From Hippopus hippopus (Eukaryota > Mollusca > Bivalvia > Cardiida > Cardiidae): a stretch of 64,000 nt of DNA. Within the stretch, counting starts at the first letter, position 1. Each line of letters opens with the position of its first letter. Positions 11,218 to 21,179 of the stretch are shown here, in pieces. The notes under the pieces were generated by a model that was not told where the DNA came from, ran no database searches, and saw only the letters and a program-made list of their open reading frames with translations. A program made the position numbers and the translations under genes. Location: assembly GCA_946811185.2 (NCBI GenBank), contig OX328097.1, forward strand, positions 60,293,063-60,357,062, written 5' to 3'.

Positions 11218-11470
11218 TGGCAGGGTAGTGAAGTGGTTAGCGTATCTGACTCGTGACCAGGTGGTTGCAGGTTGGATACACAGTTGAGGTGAACTTTCTT
11301 TGTGGCAATCTTTCACCACTCACCTCTGATGCATGTGAGAAAAGTAGGCAGTGGCTTGGAAAGAAAGTTGTCAGTACTGGTGTGGGAAGCAAGGAAACAC
11401 ATGCTTAAGTACACTGACTGCCATGATATGACCTAAGCTGTAAAAATGTCAATAAACTCCAACACAAACA
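11218..11470 (+). mobile_element. SINE, type B-like (tRNA-derived)
   Basis: Head GTAGTGAAGTGGTTAGCG (A box) and TTGCAGGTTGGATACAC (B box). The body has AGGCAGTGGCTTGGAAAGAA and CTGCCATGATATGACC; the tail ends in ACAAACAAAC. Confidence 0.7.
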
Positions 11471-11479
11471 AACCTAATG

Positions 11480-11620
11480 GCAACTTAGCTCAGTTTTGTA
11501 GACACTGTAGATCAAGATCAGACTGCACAGAATGTGAGCTCTGATCTTGGATCTGTGCTTCCTCACATTTTGTGAGATATTCTAACCAAAACAGCCTTGA
11601 AAATTTGAAATGGGAATGCT
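11480..11620. mobile_element. MITE-B fragment
   Basis: ACTGTAGATCAAGATCAGAC / GAGCTCTGATCTTGGATCTG hairpin. Termini not resolved. Confidence 0.5.
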
Positions 11621-11696
11621 GTATAGGATGTACTTTTTTACATGACAGTATAATTATAGTTCCTTATTCTGCACCCATGATCCTAATGCAGGCTTT

Positions 11697-11924
11697 TTAA
11701 CCCTTTAGCACAGAATCCTGACTTTTAATGACCTTTGTGCATATGGCTTTTAAAAGCATTGTGGGAAATGCAGAAAATGCTGGTAACAAGCATTTTCTTC
11801 TTTTCCCACAATGTTTCTACCCACCCAAGGACAAAAACAATCATTTCAGCTATGCTGAATTTGTCCTCTGCAAATTCTTTTGTTTTCAACAAGTCTAAAA
11901 TTTTGTCATTTGGTAAAGAGCAAA
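11697..11924 (+). mobile_element. MITE-A
   Basis: TTAACCCTTTAGCACAGAAT to TTTGGTAAAGAGCAAA. Core GCTGGTAACAAGC carries one mismatch. Confidence 0.8.
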
Positions 11925-11940
11925 AAGGTGACTATGATTT

Positions 11941-12003
11941 TGTCCTTTTCCCACAATGTTTTCCATCCTTACAAAGACTTATTTTATTGCTTGAACCACA
12001 GTA
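11941..12003 (+). mobile_element. MITE-A, short internal fragment
   Basis: Second copy of the TCCTTTTCCCACAATGTTTT plus CTTACAAAGACTTATTTTAT segment, lying just after the previous element. Confidence 0.5.
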
Positions 12004-12696
12004 AGTTGATAGTCTGTTACACCTTTTTAACTCACCTGAGCACGAAGTACTCATGGTGAGCTTTTGTGATCGTGCTGTGTCCGGCGTTCGTCGTGTGTTG
12101 TTGGGCGTCAACTTTTACCTTGTGTACGCTCTAGAGGCCACATTTTCAGTCCAATACTCATGAAACTTGGTCAAAATGTTTGTCTTGATAATATCTCGGA
12201 CAAGTGCGAAAATGGGTCAGGTCGGGTCAAAAACTAGGTCACTAGGTCAAATCTTAGAAAAACCTTGTGTACACTGTAGAGGCCACATTTTCAGTCCAGT
12301 GCTCTTGAAAGTTGTTCTGAATGTTTGTCATGATGATATCTCGACAGAGTTTGAAAATGGGTCAGGTTGGGTCAAGAACTAGGTCAAATTTAAGATAAAC
12401 CTTGTATATGCTCTAGAGGCCACATTTTTAGTCCGATACTCATGAAACTTGGTCAAAATGTTTGTCATGATAATATTTCGGATGAGTTCGAAAATGGGTC
12501 ATGTGGGATCAAAAACTAGGTCACTAGGTCAAGTTTTAGAAAAACCTTGTGTATGCTGTAGAGGCCACATTTTCAGTCCAATACACTTGAAACTTGGTCA
12601 GAATGTTTGTCTTGATGATATCTCAGACATGTTCGAAAATGGGTCATGTTGGGTCAAGAACTATGTCACTAGGTCAAATTTTAGAAAAACCTTGTG

Positions 12697-14154
12697 CAGT
12701 GCTCGCACTGCCAATCGACATTATCGACAATTGTCGATTAATTAATTCAGCTGTCGATTAATTCTTCCAATTGTCGATAAAAATTGTCGATTAATTTATT
12801 CCCAAAAAAAGTCGGGTAAAATTCCCTTTACTTGCCTGGATCACGCGCTAATTTGCACCGGAAATGTGGTAATCGCTTGTTTCACACCTCGACGGACGCA
12901 ACCTTAGGTAATCGACAGGTCACAGTTGGCTTGTAGATCTATATTCCACAACGCGTGTCATGTTATTGGTTGTTATTCTAAGCTGTTAATTGGAGAACGC
13001 GATTATTTGTTTATTTCACGTTAAATTTTGATTGACTATTTTACTCGACGCAGTGATAGAATGCCTTGGATTTCAATACCGCCAGAAACGGCGATGGCAA
13101 CTACAGGAAACCAATTAGATATCATAAATTCGTTTACATTGCTAACGTAAACCGGCGCTGTTTAAATGTCGGCGAACAAAATGAAAACAATAATTCATAA
13201 TTGAATTTAATTGACATGTTGACATTATTCTAATAAATCTTGTTCTTGAACCCTTAAAATCTTATCATTCTTCACTTATACGTCAACATGGGTCGTCCTA
13301 AACAAAAACTATCGCCAATTAAAAAAGATAATAAACTAAGGAAAATTTAACTGCATTTACAGTATTGGATTTAGCAGTGGTACCAGTGAATAGCAGTATG
13401 AAATTTCAAATTAAATTTAAAGGCTTAGGTTGATAACCTCGTCCACTTCACTGTTAGGTACTATCGAGTGAATGACTTTATTTAAGACATTTTATCCTCT
13501 CCTCCTCATTGACCTTATTAGAAAATAATTAAGGTCAGCAGATAATAAAGGGAGGTAATTCATCATGTAATAGAAAATTTTCTCCTTTACTTGTGCACAT
13601 CATTTATTACAATAAAAAAACAAAATGTTGTTTGGTAAAGAAGTAACCATTCATCAAAAAAAACTAGGACTTAAATGTCTGTATGCTTTTATGCAAATAA
13701 TGTGGGAAAAGGAGAAATATCCTTAGGAAATGGTGTAGAACAAATTTTCCTTTTCCTACAATATTTTCTACAATGTAAGATTAAAATGAAATTTTGTCTT
13801 TTGGTAAAGGAGTAACCATTCATCAAAAGAAACTAGGACCTAAAAGCCTTTATGCTTTTATGTAACTATTGTGGGAGGGAGCACTATCCCAGGAAATGGT
13901 ATAGAGCAAATTCTCCTTTCCCACAATATTTTCTACAAGGTAAGATTAAATATATATGACCATTTTTTTATTATTATTATTGTAATGGAAATGATTATGT
14001 GAATGAAAGTTTGAAACTATGAGTAAAAAACAAAGTTAATGCTACATGTGCATGTCTTTTCTTTTAAACCAAACTTCGCGCGCTTAACTTGTCTATTATT
14101 TTTTTCAAGAAAAAATTGTTGGCCATTATTTTACTTGGGCCAGAGCTAGCACTG
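12697..14154. mobile_element. Non-autonomous TIR DNA transposon nested in the array (hAT-like ends)
   Basis: Left end CAGTGCTCGCACTGCC; the right end GGCCAGAGCTAGCACTG is its imperfect inverse. CTTGTG (12691-12696 and 14155-14160) flanks both sides. CAGTG-type ends suggest hAT, but hAT normally makes 8-bp duplications and only 6 bp match here. The interior begins with TCGAC/GTCGA repeats (ATTGTCGATTAATT) and contains a tandem pair of MITE-A-like segments. No long open frame, so it cannot move itself. Confidence 0.6.
13625..13960. repeat. Tandem pair (about 169-bp unit) of a diverged MITE-A-like segment
   Basis: TTTGGTAAAGAAGTAACCAT at about 13630 recurs as TTTGGTAAAGGAGTAACCAT at about 13800, and AACTAGGAC recurs likewise. 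Each unit has GTGGGA..GGAG and TTTTCC.ACAATATTTTCT arms, resembling the MITE-A core but with a different loop (GGAAATGGT). Confidence 0.55.
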
Positions 14155-15035
14155 CTTGTGTACACTCTAGAGGCTACATTTTCAGTCCAATGCTCCTGAA
14201 AGTTAGTCAGAATGTTTGCCTTGGTGATATCTGGGACAAGTTTGAAAATGGGTCAGGTTGGGTCTACAACTAGGTCACTAGGTCAAATCTTAGAAAAACC
14301 TTGTGTACACTCTAGAGGCCACATTTTTAGTCCAAAGCTTTTGAAAGTTTGTCAGAATGCTTGTCATGATGATATCTGGAACGAATGTGAAAATGAGTCT
14401 GGTTGGGAAAAAAACTAGGTCACTAGGTCAAATCTTATAAAAATCTTGTGTACGCACTAGAGGTTACATCTTCTGTCCAGTACTCTTGAAACTTGGTCAG
14501 AACATTTGTGTTGATGATATCTTGCATGAGTTTGAAAATGGGTCACGTGGGTTCTAAAACTAAGTCACCACATTTAATCTTTCAAAAAGCCTTGTGTACA
14601 ATATAGAGGTCATATTTTCAGTCCAATAATCTTGAAATTTGGTCAGAATGTTTGTCTTGCTAATGTCTTAGACTAGTATGAAAATAGGTCATGTTGGATA
14701 AAAAACTAGGTCACTAAGGTCAAATCTCGGAAAAAACCTTCTGTACACCCTATAGGCCACATTTTTTCTCAAACACTCATGAAAGGTGGTCAGAATGTTA
14801 GTCTGGATAATTTCTACATGTTTGAAAATAGGCTATATTGAGCTTAAAAGTAGGCCACTGAGACAAATTCAGAAAAAGCTTTTGTACACTCTAGAGGCCA
14901 TGTTTGTAAGTCCAATACTAATGAGTGTTTGTCAGAATGTTGGTCTTAATATCTCGGAAGAGATTGGAAATGGGTCATGTTTGATCAAAAGGCTCAGGTG
15001 AGCGACTTCACAGCCATCATGGCCCTCTTGTTTGT

Positions 15036-15080
15036 GACTAGGACAAGTCTAAAATTTTGTTGTGTGGATAAAAAGCTGAA
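15036..15080 (+). mobile_element. MITE-A, terminal fragment
   Basis: GGACAAGTCTAAAATTTTGT and TGTGTGGATAAAAAGCTGAA only, immediately after the Helitron-like 3' end. Confidence 0.5.
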
Positions 15081-15310
15081 AAGCACTCTACCGTAAAAGG
15101 CCATCCAATATTCATTTTAATGGTGGGAGAAAGGGTCAGTACCACAGGAATCTGATGATTGAGATATTTCTGTTCACAGGGCTTATCAGCCACATTTTTC
15201 ACATAGCACTGCACTGATAAGTGCTGGGTCTGCAGAAAATTAGCATAGGTTGTAGAATTGATTTGGACAAGCTGACACCATGGAGCATGGCTATAAATGC
15301 TGAGGATTTA

Positions 15311-15804
15311 TTAACTCTTTACCATGGGTGGAGCGGTGGCGCAGTGGTAAAACGCTGGACTATCAATCCTGGGGCCTGAGGTTCGATACCCGGCCTAACA
15401 GGACCTTTGTGAGACACCTGGTGTTTCCTACCCAACTAGAGGTGAACTGGTTTGAAACACAAAAATCGCTTCTTTTGTATCGGTGCTTTACACCAGGCAC
15501 GTTGACAAACCAAGGAGGTCTATTCCAAGAAGAGCTAGGGGCTTGTACCCGGATTTCCTTGTTTCGGATTCTTTCTCTCTAATGATCCATTATGCCTAGA
15601 GCAAGGTTGGTCCAATTTGAAAGAAATTGCAGACGACAAATATAATGTGTCTCAAATGATTGAATTTGTCTTTTAAAGGGTAGAAAACATTTTGGGAAAT
15701 GGAGAAAATGCTGGTTACCAGCATTTTCTCCTTTTCCCAAAATGTTTTCTAAAGGATATTTCCTCAGGGTAGTCAAAACTCATGATTGTGTCGTAAAAGG
15801 TTAG
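15311..15804 (-). mobile_element. MITE-A interrupted by a SINE
   Basis: TTAACTCTTTACCA (15311-15324) is cut by the SINE. It resumes near 15600 with GTTGGTCCAATTTGAAAG and the intact GCTGGTTACCAGC core, and ends GTCGTAAAAGGTTAG. Confidence 0.75.
15325..15595 (+). mobile_element. SINE type C (tRNA-derived)
   Basis: The best-preserved pol III head in the window: TGGCGCAGTGGTAAAACGC as A box and GAGGTTCGATACCCGG as B box. The body (TTTACACCAGGCACGTTGAC, AAGAGCTAGGGGCTTG) and tail (TTGTTTCGGATTC) differ from SINE types A and B. Confidence 0.72.
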
Positions 15805-15967
15805 TACAGAGTTCCAGGAGGTTCCCTAATAATTTTCAGCTCTGTCCAACATGTTAATAAGCAAGAACCTAGGTGATATTCAAAATATGCTTGCTAATGA
15901 CAGGTGCTTGCTAAGTACTGGTACATTTCTCTAAACATATATATAATAAATACATGTATGAGCCATG

Positions 15968-16385
15968 AATCATACTAAGTGACAATGGGGGGTGGGTTAC
16001 TGCATCTTCGCAGTCCATGCAAGTTAACCTGGTTTGACACTATCTGCTATTGTGAATTTTCTGCATGTCACAGGACCAGTCTACCTCATGATTCAGTTGG
16101 TTGCTAATCTTTTACACCACAATCTGCAGTTTTGAAGACCCTTAGGAAGAAGGCTTTTGAAAACATAGTTACCAGCATTTTCTCCTTGTCCCACAATGTT
16201 TTCTACCTTAACAAGAACGATTGCTATTCATTGAAAAAAGATTTGAATTATTGTCTGTAAATTCTTTCAATATTGACAAATCTAAAATTTTGCCATCAGG
16301 TGAAGGGTTAAACAAAATGTATTTTATGAATCATGATTATGTGATATAAGGTGTTTGGTGTAATGTATCACAGAGTTGCATTACT
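15968..16385. repeat. Dispersed repeat R4, copy 3, split by a MITE-A
   Basis: The left part (to 16103) ends with the TTTCTGCATGTCACAGGACC and TGATTCAGTTGGTT blocks. The right part (from 16312) resumes with ACAAAATGTATTTTATGAATC and GTAATGTATCACAGAG. The gap is filled by MITE-A 16104-16311. Confidence 0.55.
16104..16311 (+). mobile_element. MITE-A, core-shortened, nested in repeat R4
   Basis: CTTTTACACCACAATCTGCA start. The left core arm is missing, so AACATAG joins TTACCAGCATTTTCTCC; end AGGTGAAGGGTTAA. Confidence 0.7.
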
Positions 16386-16402
16386 TATAATGGTCATGTG
16401 TG

Positions 16403-16492
16403 GCGAGGAAAAGGGCTTCTGGAAACATTGTGAGAAAAGGAGAAAATGCTGGTGACCAGTATTTCCTCCTTTTCCCACATTTTTTTTTTGTT
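16403..16492 (+). mobile_element. MITE-A, core fragment
   Basis: GAAACATTGTGAGAAAAGGA and GCTGGTGACCAGTATTTCCT with TTTTCCCACA; the rest is replaced by poly-T. Confidence 0.6.
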
Positions 16493-16592
16493 AAATACAA
16501 GTTTTATCATAGGATGTTATGCCAATAAAATGATGTATGATGATGATGTTCAGACAATTGCATGGGATAGAAAATCTTCATTCTAAAACAGT

Positions 16593-16828
16593 TTAACCCT
16601 CTGCCAAACAATTCCACAGTTTTAATGATCCTAAGAAGGAAGGCTTTTGAAAATATTGTAGGAAAAGGAGACAATGCTGGCATCAAACATTTTCTTGTTT
16701 TCCCATAATGTTTTTTACCCTGTCAAAATTTGAAATCTATCATTTGTACTACTGGTACATTTTATTTGTCACCTGCATTTGATTCCAATTTTGTAGCATC
16801 AAAATTTTGTCAGCTGGTAAAGAGTTAA
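16593..16828 (+). mobile_element. MITE-A, full length
   Basis: TTAACCCTCTGCCAAACAAT to AGCTGGTAAAGAGTTAA; core decayed (GCTGGCATCAAAC). Confidence 0.75.
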
Positions 16829-17084
16829 ATAGTGTTGTTAGCAATTTGAAAACTTGTGCAAACAATTTTGAATGATTAACTCAATTTCTTATCCATCCTA
16901 AGAGCAAAATCTTTCCTTCTGGACATGTCAGTTCAATTAGTGAGTGTATAAAAGTAGTAAAATGGTAACAAGCCCCACATTTTATCTGGGAATATATTGT
17001 TTTTATTGCTGTTTCCCACAATTCATACATAGCAATAATAAAATTTATTTGTTTACTGTGCTCGCTTGATGACAGTGTAATCTT

Positions 17085-17310
17085 TTAACTCTTTCCCAAA
17101 CAACAGTATTTTAGACGGGTCCAGTTTGAAAGGGCTTGCAGATGACAAAATTTATATTGCACAAATGATGGATTTATATCAGATAGTCTAGAAAACATTG
17201 TGAGAGAAGGAGAAAATGCTGGTTACCAGCATTTTCTCCTTTTCCCACAATGTTTTCAAAAGGCCTACTTCTCAGGGTGGTTAAAACTCAGGAATGTCTT
17301 AGAGGATTAA
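17085..17310 (-). mobile_element. MITE-A, full length
   Basis: TTAACTCTTTCCCAAACAAC to GTCTTAGAGGATTAA. Palindrome GCTGGTTACCAGC intact with long arms. Confidence 0.82.
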
Positions 17311-17360
17311 CCGTTTACAAAATGATCCTGTTTTAATGACCAAAGAAAGAAGCACAGGTA
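17307..17360 (+). mobile_element. MITE-A, head fragment
   Basis: TTAACCGTTTACAAAATGAT and TTTTAATGACC, sharing its TTAA with the preceding copy. Confidence 0.5.
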
Positions 17361-17655
17361 GGAGTTTCAAAAATTATTTATGGGTTGAAAGGTCATGTAG
17401 AGTTTTATGATAGTGAGGAATGTTGGACATTGAGCTGTATACAAACTGAATTGCTCCAGTCTTATTTACACTGGTTGTAATTGATCATAAAGCCCCAGCC
17501 ACATTGGATGAATTTATTTGGGTGATATTTTACTTTTTCTCTAACCTCTCCTTTCAAAAAGTAGTGTCTGAAATGGGTGAAATGATTTATCTTACATTTT
17601 ATTATTCACATCAAAAAGAAAATTGATATAATATTCAAAATTGCATTTTTTTTCT

Positions 17656-18050
17656 AACCCTTTAGCACACAGTTCAGAGTCTTAACAACCCTAACAGGCT
17701 TTTTGAAAACTTTATGGAAAAAAATAGAAAATGTTTTCCACTCTTTCTAAGACAAATCTCAACATTTTGGTCACATTAACCGTTAAAATGCCTTTCACTA
17801 CTGAAGTCGCATTGGCAGCCAGTGTAGGTCAAGATCAGACTGCACAAAACATGCCATCTGATCTTTGATCTACACTGTCCGCCCAGCTTAAACACTATAG
17901 ACAAAATTAACAACCATTGAACTGCAGTTATTTGGATCTCATTTCTAGATTCAATATGTCCGTTGGGTTTATTTGGCGCTCTAAGGGTTAAATTGTCCCC
18001 TGCAAAATGCTTACAGTTTGGACAAGTCTGAAAGCTTTGAGAAGCCATAA
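17656..18050 (+). mobile_element. MITE-A, core-deleted, hosting a nested MITE-B
   Basis: CTAACCCTTTAGCACACAGT head, CTTTCTAAGACAAATCTCAA, then interrupted at TTAA. It resumes after 17991 with ATTGTCCCCTGCAAAATGCT and GGACAAGTCTGAAA. The break is in the CACATTTAATTTGTC-like segment of other copies. Confidence 0.75.
17776..17991 (+). mobile_element. MITE-B, reference copy, inserted at a TTAA inside MITE-A
   Basis: TTAA at 17776-17779 and 17988-17991 flank 208 bp with inverted ends CCGTTAAAATGCC and GGCGCTCTAAGGG. Markers: CAGTGTAGGTCAAGATCAGA / CATCTGATCTTTGATCTACA hairpin, AACACTATAGACAAAATTAA, TGCAGTTATTTGGATCTCAT. The family consensus end is CCCTTAGAGCGCC. TTAA duplication again points to a piggyBac- or Kolobok-type origin. 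No coding capacity. Confidence 0.82.
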
Positions 18051-18244
18051 ATGTATGTTTGATAGGAGTTAATATTGGAACTACGAAAAAGTAGAATTAT
18101 TTTACAATTTACTACAAAAAATAAAGCTCACGATGATGGGGTTTGTCTATGAACAGGAACATTGTTTGAAAGAAAAAATAAAATGCTCGGTGTTTTTTTT
18201 TTTGTAATGTTTACAAAAGTAGGTTTGTAAACACCCAGGATCGT

Positions 18245-18473
18245 TTAACCCTATACTACACAATCCCGAGTTTTAACAACCCTGAGAAAGAAGCCTTTTG
18301 AAAACATTGTGGGAAAAGGTGAAAATACTGGTAACCAGCATTTTCTCCTTTTCCCACAATGTTTTCTACCCTTTCAAAGACAAATTTCATTATTTGTGAA
18401 ACACTAAATTTTTCGTCTGCAAATGCTTCCAATTTGGACCAGTCTAAAGTCTTGTCGTTTGGTAAAGAGTTAA
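18245..18473 (+). mobile_element. MITE-A, full length, just upstream of an exon
   Basis: TTAACCCTATACTACACAAT to GTTTGGTAAAGAGTTAA. The palindrome is near perfect (GCTGG..CCAGC centre ACTGGTAACCAGC). It ends 42 bp before the acceptor of the Hook-domain exon at 18516. Confidence 0.85.
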
Positions 18474-18515
18474 AAGAGGTTCATGAAGATTTCACCGTAT
18501 TCTTGTTTATTACAG

Positions 18516-18621
18516 TGACCCAAGACCTGCCCATCAGGATGTTGTATGCACAGTCAGGGACTCCAATATCCGCCTTCAAAACTGGGATATTTTGCTCAAA
18601 AACATTCGTGCCTACTATTCG
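18516..18621 (+). CDS. CCDC88-family Hook domain, internal exon 2
   Basis: This internal exon (106 nt) has acceptor TTTATTACAG and donor GTAAGT. Its first base completes the Ile codon begun at 1205, then 35 codons follow without a stop and end in phase 0. The peptide starts DPRPAHQDVV and ends NIRLQNWDILLKNIRAYYS. This tracks Daple IDPRP, then the conserved LR(I/M).NL.ILV..IK.YYQ stretch that forms the core helices of the Hook domain. Exon-to-exon continuity with 1117-1205 in both frame and family alignment is the main reason to believe the gene. A MITE-A copy ends only about 42 bp before the acceptor, so the branch point must lie in the short gap or in the transposon. Confidence 0.92.
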
Positions 18622-18647
18622 GTAAGTTTGAGAATCACATTTTCATA

Positions 18648-18840
18648 CCCCAAACAAAGAAAGGGATGGGAGGTATATTGGAACAAGGTTGTCTGTCTGT
18701 CCATCTATCTGTATCTCCTGGCAGTAGGTGCCATTTTTGTGTCCTGTTCTGTATACAGTTGTCAATCAAAGGCTAAAATTTTTACTGAAGCCAAACAACC
18801 ATGGGAACTTATGCAACTGCAGTTTTAGTGATGATTGATT
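18648..18840 (+). repeat. Dispersed repeat with GGTATA and CTGTCTGTCCATCT motifs
   Basis: GAGGTATATTGGAACAAGG followed by TTGTCTGTCTGTCCATCTAT. The same layout occurs at 22171-22330 and 49590-49990. Confidence 0.5.
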
Positions 18841-18979
18841 ATTACAGGAGTTATGATTGTTCAAAGTCTTTCCTGATTCCAGGGACACCATTGCGATCGG
18901 TTGGGATGAGTATTTGTTGGCCTGCCACAGTTCTAGTAAGGCCACAATTCTAGTATTAAGGTAATTCATCAAATGTGTA

Positions 18980-20030
18980 TATTATCATAGGCCTCTGAAA
19001 CTCCATTGGTTTATCAAGGGATAACGATATTTTCATTATCGGACACTTACTATAAATAGCACATTGGGGATTCCCTGTGTATCATATATAGTAAGACAAG
19101 GTGTGCAACGAAATCGAAAAAAATTTGACCCCCGTTCCCTTTTAGGGATGATATTTAACAGAAAATGGAGAAGTAAACCTAGTTACCAGTGCAGATGAGT
19201 TCACAAATGATTTTTCTTCTGTTCCCTGACCTTCGAAAGTTCCAAACGGCTCTTGCCATCAAGCAATAGCTCTCATCTAAAAAATTAAAAAGCTTCCATA
19301 TTTTCCGGATCGCCATGCGCTGATGTTACACAATTCGTTATGACGCAGTGAATTATAACTCACGTGAATTTGCTATCAAAAGACACGCCAAAGCTTTTGA
19401 CCAATGAACAGTAAAAACGCATTTGAAAATATGCGAAATGGGAGATGAAAAACGCAAAACTGGATTAGATGAAAAGATAAATTATATCAGACGAAATGTT
19501 AATTTTATTATTTCATCAATACACCAACAAAAAAAAATTTGATCTATGTTTGAAAAAAAGAATTTAACTCTTATTCGTTGCAGGAATACAAATCATGTGA
19601 CATCAGCGCATGGCGATCCGGAAAATATGGAAGCTTTTTAACTTTTTTTAGATGAGAGCTCTTGCTTGATGGCAAGAGCCGCTTGGAACTTTTGAAGGTC
19701 AGGTTACAGAAGAAAAATCATTAATGAACCCATTTGCAAAGGTAACTAGGTTCATAGATCCGTTTTCATTTAAATATTATCTCTGAAAGGGGATGGGGGT
19801 CAAATTTTGTTCGATTTCGTTGCACACCTTGTCTTACTATATACGATACAGAGGGAGTCCCCAATGTGCTATTTATAGAAACATTGTTAATGAAAATTGG
19901 AGTATATATTCCGTGATATACAGGCGATGCACCAATGTGCTATAAGTGTTCGATGATCGACCAAGGACAATTTTATTGTTCCGTAAAAGACCAATAGAGC
20001 TTCAATAGAGCTGTGATATTATCTTTAGAA
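18980..20030. mobile_element. Long inverted-repeat (foldback) element of about 1 kb
   Basis: The left arm (18980-19330) and right arm (19597-20030) mirror each other: AAATAGCACATTGGGGA / TCCCCAATGTGCTATTT, AAGACAAGGTGTGCAACGAA / TTCGTTGCACACCTTGTCTT, CTTCCATATTTTCCGGATCG / CGATCCGGAAAATATGGAAG. The outer parts (CCATTGGTTTATC) match CCAATAG on the right with an extra stretch. The spacer of about 260 bp is unique and has no long open frame. No target duplication is certain. Confidence 0.75.
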
Positions 20031-20040
20031 AAGCTCATTA

Positions 20041-20275
20041 TCCAGTCTTAAATAGTCAAGAATGGTCAAGGAAGCATTATTTGGACGGCAGCTGGGCTTG
20101 ACATTTTAGGTCTATATCTCCAAGATTTTCTAAATTTGAAAGTAACACAAATTCTGATTGGCTAAAGCATTTGGTTTAGCCAATCAGAAGTTGTAATACT
20201 TTCAAGTTCACAAAATTTGCTGAGATAAAGACTAAGAATGTTTTTAATCATAGTCAGTGAACACTGACCCAGGTA
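20041..20275. mobile_element. MITE-D (ATTGGCT palindrome), copy 1
   Basis: Centre CTGATTGGCTAAAGCATTTG / GTTTAGCCAATCAGAAG, with outer AGATTTTCTAAATTTGAAAG / CTTTCAAGTTCACAAAATTT arms; ends near AACACTGACCCAGG. Confidence 0.65.
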
Positions 20276-20940
20276 TCCCTTCAAAAATGGTGTCCATGAA
20301 ACTCCAAGACCCTGATAGTGATAAAACCCAGAATAAGTATTGTAATTGGCTTCACCGGTATACTTTTTAACATTGTCATTGATAACAAGGTGACATGATC
20401 AGTAAACAAAAGTAACGCACACTCGGTAAAATTGGATTTGAAAAACAGAGGTGGACAGCGAATTTTTGTCACCAGGGGGTGCTTGTTAAACGGCACATCA
20501 AAAAAAATCGAAATATTTTCAGCCGATATTATTAAAACAACGATTAGGTAATTGCTGTTTTAATAAAAAAGAGTGGATTGTTCCAGTTTGAGATAGAAGG
20601 TCAAGATCATGGTGAGGTCATAAAGTAATTTGGTAATTGTATTCTCTGATTGATTTTCTACAGGGAGGACAAAATGTAATATTCTGTTTTCTAAAAGATT
20701 TTGTTTGGAATGCCTTCATATCATATGGATTGTTTTTGAGAGTTTAAGACATTGTCAAAAAATGTGTATTGTAAAAGATGCAGGAGGTTGGACAAGAAAT
20801 ATCTATCAAAAAAAAGAAAGACAGCATACATTTCCCAGCAAATAGGCAGGGGCCCATACAATAAACATGCCTGCATTCAGGACCAATGACAAGTTTCTAT
20901 TTTTTCAATTTGTTTTCAATACCAAAAAGTAGATCAAAAG
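20276..20940. other. Intronic stretch, no feature recognised
   Basis: The minus-strand frame of 71 codons at 20281-20496 has no recognisable motif. TTTTCTACAG near 20661 looks like an acceptor, but no good exon follows. Confidence 0.45.
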
Positions 20941-20949
20941 CCAGCACAT

Positions 20950-21177
20950 TCAGCTACACTGAAAAAACAAAGAAGCTTATCAACTTTTTGAAGGCAGTCA
21001 CAGACTGCCCAAAAAATGTTAGATCTAGTCAAAAATTGAAAAATTTTTGTAGAAAGGTAGAAAACATCATGGGAAAAGGAGAGAAAGCTTCTCAATAGTA
21101 TTTTCTCCTTTTTCCGCATTGTTTTCATTTTTTTTTTTTAGGATAATTAAAACTGGGGATTGTTTGGTAAAGGGCTT
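20950..21177 (-). mobile_element. MITE-A, degraded
   Basis: GGTAGAAAACATCATGGGAA, core GGAGAGAAAGCTTCTCAATA, end GATTGTTTGGTAAAGGGCTTA. The left half is barely recognisable. Confidence 0.6.
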
Positions 21178-21179
21178 AC

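Larger units (their letters stand above)
12027..15031 (+). mobile_element. Helitron-like (HINE-style) element, family 1, copy 2, with a nested insertion
   Basis: Starts TTAACTCACCTGAGCACGAA and ends GGCTCAGGTGAGCGACTTCA, hairpin GCCATCATGGC and CCTCTTGT. Successive GTGTAC..CTAGAGG junctions show tandem units of about 145 bp; short open frames here simply follow the unit. The array is split by a 1458-bp TIR element at 12697-14154 and resumes in register at TTGTGTACACTCTAGAGG. Confidence 0.62.
1206..18515 (+). other. Intron of about 17.3 kb between Hook-domain exons 1 and 2
   Basis: GTAAGT to ACAG, phase 2. It holds about 25 MITE-A copies, several MITE-B copies, three SINEs and both Helitron-like arrays of family 1. 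No other coding exon fits the family alignment here, because the flanking exons are contiguous in the protein. Confidence 0.85.

Noticed and set aside
15327..15400. Possible tRNA gene
   Set aside because: Same reasoning: a tRNA-like head of a SINE, inserted in a MITE.
20640..20720. Exon candidate after TTTTCTACAG near 20661
   Set aside because: The frames after it hit stops quickly and the Hook-domain exons on either side are already contiguous.
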